Below are positions 46,372-51,609 of a stretch of DNA of 51,609 nucleotides, piece after piece; within the stretch, counting starts at the first letter, position 1; every line of letters starts with the position of its first letter. The notes beneath the pieces are model-generated. The model had not been told where the DNA came from, searched no databases, and was given only the letters and a program-made list of their open reading frames with translations. The stretch is from Propionibacteriaceae bacterium UBA5174 (lineage in GTDB: Bacteria > Actinomycetota > Actinomycetes > Propionibacteriales > Propionibacteriaceae). The DNA is taken from positions 1-51,609 of the forward strand of contig DHWU01000011.1 in NCBI GenBank assembly GCA_002413345.1. Direction: 5' to 3'. The translations under genes were made by a program, and so were the position numbers.

Positions 46372-46378
46372 CATTACG

Positions 46379-47929
46379 CTGACTGAACAAGCTCAAGCCG
46401 CTGATGAGGCGCTGGCGCAGCAGACTTTCGCAGAACTTGGGGTTATTCCTGAGATCACCGAAGCACTGGCCAATGTAGGTATTGAAAGCCCCTTCCCAAT
46501 TCAGGCCCTGGCGATTCCGATCGCCATCAATGGCACTGACATGATCGGCCAGGCTCGTACCGGCACCGGAAAGACCTTTGCTTTCGGCATCAGCCTGCTG
46601 CAAAGAATTACTGTGCCCACCGATCCTGGCTATGCCGAGTTGGATCGTCCGGGCCTACCACAGGCACTGGTGATGTGCCCCACCCGGGAACTCGCATTGC
46701 AGGTAACCGGCGATCTGAAAATCGCCTCCTCGGTGCGTAAAGCCCGGATTCTCACCGTCTACGGCGGTGTTGGCTACGAGCCACAGTTGGACGCATTGGC
46801 TGCTGGGGTAGATGTCGTCGTCGGCACTCCCGGACGCCTCCTTGATATCGCCAACCGGCGCTCGCTGGATCTATCGGCGGTGAAGGTATTGGTGCTCGAC
46901 GAGGCTGACGAGATGCTCGACTTGGGGTTCTTGCCCGATGTCGAACGGCTGATCGCCAAGACTCCAAAGTCGCGCCAGACGTTGCTGTTCTCAGCAACTA
47001 TGCCTTCGGCCATCGTGGCGCTGTCGCGGATGCATCTGAATCAGCCAGTGAACGTGCGGGCCGAAACCAAAGACTCGCAACTGACGGTGCCCGACACCAC
47101 TCAGTTCATTTACCAGGCCCATGACTTAGACAAGCCCGAGATTGTCGGCAAGCTGCTGCAGTCTCCCGACTGCACCCGCACGATCGTCTTCACCCGCACC
47201 AAGCGCGCGGCGCAGCGGTTGTCTGATGAGTTGGAGGACCGCGGTTTCCAGGCCACTTCCATTCACGGTGATCTGAATCAGGCAGCCCGCGAGAAGGCAC
47301 TGAAGAAATTCCGCGAGGGCAAGGTGGCCGTCCTAGTGGCTACCGATGTCGCCGCTCGGGGCATCGACATCACCGATGTCAGCCACGTGGTCAACTACGA
47401 GTGCCCCGATTCGGAAATGACCTATGTGCACCGGATTGGTCGGACTGGCCGCGCTGGCGCCAAGGGCGTTGCGGTGACCTTGGTCGACTGGGCCGACATC
47501 ACCCGCTGGAAGGTGATCAACAAGGCCCTGGATCTGGATTTCCCGGAACTGGTTGAGACCTATTCAACCTCACCGAATCTCGCCGCTGACCTCGGCATTC
47601 CCGAGGGCACGAAGGCTCGGCTGAAGGCAGCCGCGCCGCGCGAACCCAAAGATCACCATTCGAAAGATCACCATCATTCGAAGGACCATCACCACAAGGA
47701 TCACGACCACACCGAGCGTCCGCGCACGGAACGTCCCAAGCGAGACCGCAGCCGCCAGCGACTGCGTAACGGGCAACCGATTGAGGCCTCCGATGGCGCG
47801 GCTGCTTCGGCAGCTGCTCCAGTGGCGGACGGCGAATCCAGCGCACCACGTCGTCGGCGTCGTCGTAACGGTGGTTCTGGCGGCATGGCTCCCGACAGCG
47901 GTTCGACTCCGGGCGCAGCCACCGAGTAA
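46379..47929 (+). CDS. rhlE: DEAD-box RNA helicase, RhlE type, apparent CTG start
   Basis: 516 residues if read from CTG 46379 (LTEQAQAADEALAQQTF...). The first in-frame ATG is 46541, but that would cut off the Q motif (PFPIQALAIP), so the start must be upstream. A stop lies in frame at 46367, and no ATG, GTG or TTG occurs between. CTG 46379 has GAGG seven bases upstream. Motifs: ARTGTGKT, VLDEADEM, SATMP, HRIGRTGRAG. The C-terminal tail (~420-516) is unusual: His-rich runs (DHHHSKDHHHKDHDH), then Arg/Lys-rich sequence. Recalled as Rv3211 by synteny. Role: RNA remodelling. Confidence 0.9.
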   Translation: MTEQAQAADEALAQQTFAELGVIPEITEALANVGIESPFPIQALAIPIAINGTDMIGQARTGTGKTFAFGISLLQRITVPTDPGYAELDRPGLPQALVMCPTRELALQVTGDLKIASSVRKARILTVYGGVGYEPQLDALAAGVDVVVGTPGRLLDIANRRSLDLSAVKVLVLDEADEMLDLGFLPDVERLIAKTPKSRQTLLFSATMPSAIVALSRMHLNQPVNVRAETKDSQLTVPDTTQFIYQAHDLDKPEIVGKLLQSPDCTRTIVFTRTKRAAQRLSDELEDRGFQATSIHGDLNQAAREKALKKFREGKVAVLVATDVAARGIDITDVSHVVNYECPDSEMTYVHRIGRTGRAGAKGVAVTLVDWADITRWKVINKALDLDFPELVETYSTSPNLAADLGIPEGTKARLKAAAPREPKDHHSKDHHHSKDHHHKDHDHTERPRTERPKRDRSRQRLRNGQPIEASDGAAASAAAPVADGESSAPRRRRRRNGGSGGMAPDSGSTPGAATE

Positions 47930-47952
47930 CTCCAACACCAAGCAATCCAATG

Positions 47953-47997
47953 AATACCTGAAAGGGCCAGCCGTCATGGCTGGCCCTTTCAGGTATT
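47953..47997. terminator. bidirectional intrinsic terminator between rhlE and trpS
   Basis: Perfect 20-bp stem: left arm 47953-47972 starting AATACCTG, loop GTCAT, right arm 47978-47997 ending CAGGTATT. The ends are A/T-rich on both sides and it lies between two convergent genes, so it can stop transcripts from both. Confidence 0.9.
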
Positions 47998-48052
47998 TGG
48001 CCCACCAGGCAATTCGCCCGATCAGTGACTGGCCTTCAGTGAACGAGCTTCT

Positions 48053-49174
48053 TTAATAGACCATGTTCATCGCTTGGCGAACCTCAGCCAAAGTGGCCTC
48101 GCCGACCTCGTTGGCCGCAGCATTACCGGCCCGCAGCACCTCGATCAGGTGTCCTGGGTCGGCCACCAGTTCAGCGCGCCGAGCCCGGATCGGGGCAAAG
48201 AACTCGTTCACCGCTTCGGTGACTAGGTTCTTCAAACCGCCACCGCCGGCATCTCCTAGTTCGGCTGCGATTTCTACCGGATCGCCACCGGTGCAAAGTG
48301 CGGTCAGCATCACCAGGTTGGAGACTTCGGGTCGGTTGATCGGGTCGTAGGTGATGTGTCGATCCGAATCGGTAACTGCCTTCTTGATCAGCTTCGCGGT
48401 GACATCGGCATCCATGCCGATCTCGATCACGTTGCCTTTCGATTTGCTCATCTTGGTGCCATCCAGACCCAGCACGCTGGGCGCATTGGAAAGCAGCGCC
48501 TCGGCCTGGGGAAAGATCGGTCGCGCCGGATCGACGCGTCCATAACGCTCGTCGAAGCGTCGGGCCACCACCCGGGTCTGTTCCAAATGCGGCAACTGGT
48601 CCTTGCCTACCGGCACCAGGTTTGCTTTGCAGAACAGAATGTCAGCGGCCTGATGCACTGGGTAGGTGAGCAGCAGTCCTGACATTGGACGATCCCCGGT
48701 GGCCTCCAGCTCGGCCTTTACTGTGGGGTTTCGGCGAAGCTCCGCATCGGTGACCAATGACAAGAACGGCAGCATCAGCTGGTTCAGTGATGGCACTGCG
48801 GAGTGGGCGTAGAAAGTGGTGTTGGCCGGGTCCAGACCAACGGCCAGGTAGTCGGCCAACATGCCCAAAACGCGTTCGTGAATCGGACCAGTGCCGTCCC
48901 GGTCGGTGATCACCTGGTAATCCGCGATCAGAATGAACGTCTCAACCCCGGCATTTTGCAGCCGCACCCGGTTGGCCAGCGAGCCGAAGTAGTGACCTAG
49001 GTGCAAGTTGCCGGTGGGCCGGTCTCCGGTCATCACCCGAAAGCCGGTGGGGTCCTTGGCGATCTGGGCCTCAATCTGGGCGCTGCGGGCCTCGGTTCGC
49101 CGCAGGGACGCCTCTGAAGTCGACGAAGCTAGATCGTCACCGGCGTCGGTGAGGGTGGACTGTTGGTCAGGCAT
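48053..49174 (-). CDS. trpS: tryptophanyl-tRNA synthetase
   Basis: 373 residues. The class I signature HLGH is in GDRPTGNLHLGHYFGSL (~residue 57) and KMSKSKGN comes near residue 245. An N-terminal extension of ~40 residues, partly acidic and charged, precedes the catalytic core. AAGGAG lies just before ATG 49174. It charges tRNA-Trp. The upstream leader contains a Trp-rich peptide and alternative hairpins, so expression should rise when charged tRNA-Trp is scarce. Confidence 0.96.
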   Translation of the reverse strand: MPDQQSTLTDAGDDLASSTSEASLRRTEARSAQIEAQIAKDPTGFRVMTGDRPTGNLHLGHYFGSLANRVRLQNAGVETFILIADYQVITDRDGTGPIHERVLGMLADYLAVGLDPANTTFYAHSAVPSLNQLMLPFLSLVTDAELRRNPTVKAELEATGDRPMSGLLLTYPVHQAADILFCKANLVPVGKDQLPHLEQTRVVARRFDERYGRVDPARPIFPQAEALLSNAPSVLGLDGTKMSKSKGNVIEIGMDADVTAKLIKKAVTDSDRHITYDPINRPEVSNLVMLTALCTGGDPVEIAAELGDAGGGGLKNLVTEAVNEFFAPIRARRAELVADPGHLIEVLRAGNAAANEVGEATLAEVRQAMNMVY

Positions 49175-49210
49175 GGTTCTCCTTGGTCAGCGCCGCCGGC
49201 TCAGGCATGC

Positions 49211-49239
49211 AAAACGGCCGCCTGAAATCGGACGGCCGT
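49211..49239 (-). terminator. attenuator terminator in the trpS leader
   Basis: On the minus strand: ACGGCCG (49239-49233) pairs with CGGCCGT (49220-49214) and is followed by TTTT (49214-49211). A T-G pair and a C-G pair extend the stem inward. A U tract upstream of a gene with its own ribosome site is what an attenuator predicts. Confidence 0.75.
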
Positions 49240-49255
49240 GATCTGTGGTCAGGTA

Positions 49256-49300
49256 TCAGGGCCGTCGTAACGGCCACCACCAGCACCTCAGGCTTTGCAC
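49256..49300 (-). CDS. trpS leader peptide MQSLRCWWWPLRRP
   Basis: A 14-codon frame, GTG to TGA, with three consecutive TGG (Trp) codons at 49282-49274. No ribosome site is seen. A TAGATT hexamer ends eight bases before the GTG, which puts the expected transcription start on the GTG itself, so the peptide would be read from a leaderless mRNA, a common mode in actinobacteria. It is too short for standard gene finders. Its stop lies next to segment 2 of the attenuator. Confidence 0.75.
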   Translation of the reverse strand: MQSLRCWWWPLRRP

Positions 49301-49307
49301 GCCGGAC

Positions 49308-49313
49308 AATCTA
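49308..49313 (-). promoter_or_regulatory. putative -10 element of the trpS transcript
   Basis: TAGATT on the minus strand, with seven bases between it and the leader GTG. Directly upstream, a CCACCG-N5-CGGTGG palindrome (49314-49330) fills what would be the 17-base spacer; no TTGACA-like -35 is seen. Confidence 0.55.
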
Positions 49314-49333
49314 CCACCGGCCAGCGGTGGAGA

Positions 49334-49355
49334 CCCGGACGAGCCCGCGTCCGGG
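49334..49355 (-). terminator. hairpin after the PHP gene
   Basis: CCCGGAC-N8-GTCCGGG, a 7-bp GC-rich stem starting 22 bases after the stop of the PHP gene on its coding strand, with no T tract. Likely marks the end of the glutamate dehydrogenase-PHP transcript before the trpS promoter. Confidence 0.45.
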
Positions 49356-49376
49356 ATCGCGCACGAGCCACGGGCG

Positions 49377-50255
49377 CTAAAGCAGTCCGCCACGAGTCTC
49401 AACGCGCCGGTCGATTTCGGTCAGCACAGCGGCGCTGGTGGTGTTGCAGCCCAGGTCGTGGTCTTGTTTTCCGACGCCGTGGTAGTCCGATGATCCAGTG
49501 ACCAGGGCGCCAACCGAGTTTGCCAACTTCCGTAGCCTGGCCCGGGTCGGCCGATCATGGTCGTTGTGATCCACTTCGATGCCATCCAACACACCGGCGC
49601 GCACCAGCGAGGCCAGATACTCCGGCGGCAGGCAGTCCCGGCTAGCCCGCCCCCACGGGTGCGCGACCACGGTCACTCCCCCGGCGGCCTGCACCAGCTC
49701 CAAGCCCTGCTCCAGCGAAGTCGAATACCGCCCCACGTAGATCGGCAGGCCATCACCAAGCCATTTGTCGAAGGCCTCGCGCCGATCAATCACATAGCCA
49801 AGCTCCACCATGGCATCGGCAAAATGAGGACGGCCCACCGAAGGACTATCGCCCACATGGCGATAGAGCACCTCTTCGGACACCGGCATGTCATGGGCGG
49901 CGAGTTTGGCCAGCATGGTGGGCACCCGCTGGCTGCGTCCGGCCCGATTTCTGGCCAGTTCCGCAGCCAATTCAGGATCGTCTTTACGGGTGCCGTAGCC
50001 GAGCAGGTGGATCGGAACCCGGTCAAGTTCGCACGAGATCTCGATCCCGCGCAAAACCCGCACTCCCAAAGACTGCCCAGCCTCGATCGCCTCGTCCCAC
50101 CCGTCATTGGTGTCGTGATCGCAGAGCCCGACCACGCCCACCCCCAGCCGGGCGGCGTTGGCCACCAGTTCGGCCGGGGTGTCGGTGCCGTCAGAGATGC
50201 AGGTGTGGGTGTGCAGGTCGATGCGGATCTGTCCAGGTTTCGTTTTAGGCCTCAA
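49377..50255 (-). CDS. PHP domain metal-dependent phosphoesterase
   Basis: 292 residues. PHP motifs in order: DLHTHTCISDG (~13-23), GLCDHDT, RGIEISCEL, VAHPWG and GSSDYHG, which supply the His/Asp ligands of a trinuclear metal site. This is the YciV/RNase AM-like branch; related proteins hydrolyse nucleotide 3'-phosphates or trim short RNAs. No polymerase is fused, so it is a stand-alone enzyme. ATG 50255 overlaps the stop of the glutamate dehydrogenase gene (ATGA), so it is co-translated with it. Confidence 0.93.
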   Translation of the reverse strand: MRPKTKPGQIRIDLHTHTCISDGTDTPAELVANAARLGVGVVGLCDHDTNDGWDEAIEAGQSLGVRVLRGIEISCELDRVPIHLLGYGTRKDDPELAAELARNRAGRSQRVPTMLAKLAAHDMPVSEEVLYRHVGDSPSVGRPHFADAMVELGYVIDRREAFDKWLGDGLPIYVGRYSTSLEQGLELVQAAGGVTVVAHPWGRASRDCLPPEYLASLVRAGVLDGIEVDHNDHDRPTRARLRKLANSVGALVTGSSDYHGVGKQDHDLGCNTTSAAVLTEIDRRVETRGGLL

Positions 50256-51609
50256 TTCGTCTCGGCGAGCATCGCCCGCAGCTGACTCAGTCCAACATTT
50301 GCCCTAGCCACATCAGCGTCGCCAGCGCAGGCATCCCGAATCACGGCCACTCGCGCCGCCACCGAAGGGTTCGCCGACACCCAGGACGCCACCGCACCGC
50401 CGGGACTCGCCGCCCGGTCCGCGGCCGCGATCACCTTGGCGGTGAGTTCAGCATGGCTGGTCAGCAGCTCATCGCGCAGTGCCGCCCGGGCAATCGCATC
50501 CCACCGCACCTGTCGAGGCAGTTCATCGACTCGGGCGAACAGCTCATTGATGGCCAAGGCATCACCGAGGCGGTAATGCACCTCAGCCACCCGCAAGGCT
50601 GGCTGATCGAGCCGGTGAGCCACCCGAACCACGCTCAGCAAGGTGTGGGCCTGGCCAGCAGTACTCAGATTCTCGGCCAACTCCAGGCCAACCCCAGCTT
50701 CAATCCAGCTTCTGGCATGGGCCACCTCAGCATGCGCTTCTGCACCCGCGAGCAGACTGGCCAATACCGGACGCAGTTCGGCCACTGCTGGACCGTATTC
50801 AGCCACCACTGCCGCCACATCCAGCGGACTGCGGGTGTGATGCAGCACCCAGCGGGTACCGCGTTCCACCATCCGCAACAAAGTCACTCGCAGCTCAGTG
50901 GCCAGTTCGGCGGACAGGACGCTTCGGCGTAGGCGAACCTCGTCCAAACCGACATTGAAGATTGCCCGGGCAGCCAGTTGAGCGCGAATGATGTCAGCCA
51001 CCCCGGCACCGGTTTCGGTGGCCAGACGGTGATAGGCGCTGATGCCTTGAGAGTTGACGAAGCGGTTTACCGCCACCGTGGTGATGATCTCTCGGCCCAA
51101 CCGGTGGCCGGTGATGGCTTCAGCGAATTGATCACGCAGTGGCTCGGGGAAGTACTGCAACAGCCGATCGGCCAAGTAGGGGTCTTCGGGCAGGTCAGTC
51201 TCCAGCACCCATTTCTTCAAGGCGATCTTGGTGTAGGACAGCAGCGTTGCCAGTTCTGGCCGGGTAACGCTGACGCCGGCTGCCATCAGCTCTGCCATTC
51301 CCGCGCTGTCGGGCAGGAACTCCAGTTGGCGATCCAAAATGCCGGCAGTTCGCAGCGCCACCATCCACGACTCAAGTTGTCCGTCCAGCCGCAGCGAACT
51401 CAACTCAGCATTGGACAGCGCCAGGTTCTGATCAGCGTTATGGGCCAAGACCAGCCCAGCAACTTCAGCGGTCATCGACGCCAGCAACTCGTCGCGGTCG
51501 GCCAGACTGAGCCGTCCCGAGGCGACTTGATCGGCCAGCAGGATCTTGATATTCACCTCATGGTCGGAGGTGTCCACGCCCGCCGAGTTGTCGATGAAGT
51601 CGGTGTTGA
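50252..51609 (-). CDS. gdh: NAD-dependent glutamate dehydrogenase, large type (C-terminal part, 5' truncated)
   Basis: The frame is open to the window edge, so only the last ~452 residues are visible. The start of the visible part, NTDFIDNSAGVDTSDHEVNIKILL, is the end of the catalytic region in the large (about 1600-residue) bacterial NAD-GDH family (PF05088). The rest is its helical C-terminal domain (TRPELATLLSYTKIALKKWVL, LGREIITTVAVNRFVNS). It converts glutamate to 2-oxoglutarate plus ammonium. In mycobacteria this enzyme is inhibited by GarA, the target of PknG, whose relative is encoded 10 kb away here. Confidence 0.95.
   Translation of the reverse strand, partial: NTDFIDNSAGVDTSDHEVNIKILLADQVASGRLSLADRDELLASMTAEVAGLVLAHNADQNLALSNAELSSLRLDGQLESWMVALRTAGILDRQLEFLPDSAGMAELMAAGVSVTRPELATLLSYTKIALKKWVLETDLPEDPYLADRLLQYFPEPLRDQFAEAITGHRLGREIITTVAVNRFVNSQGISAYHRLATETGAGVADIIRAQLAARAIFNVGLDEVRLRRSVLSAELATELRVTLLRMVERGTRWVLHHTRSPLDVAAVVAEYGPAVAELRPVLASLLAGAEAHAEVAHARSWIEAGVGLELAENLSTAGQAHTLLSVVRVAHRLDQPALRVAEVHYRLGDALAINELFARVDELPRQVRWDAIARAALRDELLTSHAELTAKVIAAADRAASPGGAVASWVSANPSVAARVAVIRDACAGDADVARANVGLSQLRAMLAETN

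Larger units (their letters stand above)
49211..49300 (-). promoter_or_regulatory. transcription attenuator of trpS with 1:2, 2:3 and 3:4 pairings
   Basis: Minus-strand segments: 1 = GGCCGT (49275-49270), 2 = ACGGCC (49265-49260), 3 = ACGGCCGT (49239-49232), 4 = CGGCCGT (49220-49214). 1 pairs with 2 around a TACG loop. 2 can pair with the GGCCGT part of 3, extended to GACGGCC/GGCCGTC (antiterminator). 3 pairs with 4 (terminator). Segment 1 begins inside the third Trp codon of the leader peptide, so a ribosome stalled for tRNA-Trp masks 1 and frees 2. This is the classical attenuation layout; that it works here is inference. Confidence 0.75.

Noticed and set aside
46541..47929. rhlE starting at ATG 46541
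   Set aside because: This would remove the conserved Q motif; upstream codons in the same frame encode conserved helicase sequence.
49175..49376. possible tRNA gene or T-box riboswitch upstream of trpS
   Set aside because: No cloverleaf with a TTC-type arm and no T-box consensus was found; the segments are explained by the Trp attenuator and a separate hairpin.

Overview
The window is GC-rich chromosomal DNA from an actinobacterium. Three things point there: the protein families (UPF0182, PPA1309 family, DUF5679, DUF3107, UvrD2 with HRDC, AdnA/AdnB, PknG, large NAD-dependent glutamate dehydrogenase), frequent GTG starts, and gene order. From memory, the order UPF0182 - PDZ/Lon protease - zincin - ThiF-like - AarF - UvrD2 - NudC - AdnB/AdnA - DUF3107 - RhlE follows Mycobacterium tuberculosis Rv3193c to Rv3211. 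The PPA1309-family gene hints at Propionibacteriales, but the exact taxon is open. I found no insertion sequence, phage, CRISPR, rRNA or tRNA.

Layout. 1-2460: two M16 zinc-peptidase-like genes, the first cut by the window edge. 2472-6945 (minus): UPF0182 membrane protein, PPA1309-family protein, PDZ/Lon-like protease. 7053-11739: zincin-fold protein, YgjP/M48-type metallopeptidase, a 53-residue zinc-ribbon protein, ThiF/cyclodehydratase-like protein, AarF-type kinase. 11771-32455: a DNA-repair block with UvrD2, a tightly overlapping recC-recB-recD operon, then an adnA-adnB-nudC operon on the other strand. Between these two repair operons lie an SdpI-like membrane protein, a GH13 glycosidase and a TetR regulator with a palindromic operator.

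32769-44062: a nine-gene, mostly overlapping signalling operon. It encodes TelA, an unknown protein, a CbbX/SpoVK-like AAA+ ATPase, a four-helix membrane sensor resembling GlnX, an unknown helical protein, a PknG-type kinase, a PP2C phosphatase, a VWA protein and an FHA protein. Short zinc ribbons recur in the kinase, phosphatase and FHA proteins. This is the best candidate for a poorly described system.

44117-51609: DeaD helicase (minus), DUF3107, an RhlE-type helicase that appears to start at CTG, trpS behind a Trp-codon attenuator, a PHP phosphoesterase and the C-terminal part of an NAD-glutamate dehydrogenase.

Two themes cross gene boundaries. Tail-to-tail junctions carry either strong bidirectional hairpins (44073, 47953) or short tandem duplications (2456, 8393, 22368, 25193). 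The hexamer TAGATT recurs as a likely -10 element (32731, 45974, complement 49308); in the trpS case it predicts a leaderless mRNA beginning at the GTG of a peptide with three consecutive Trp codons.
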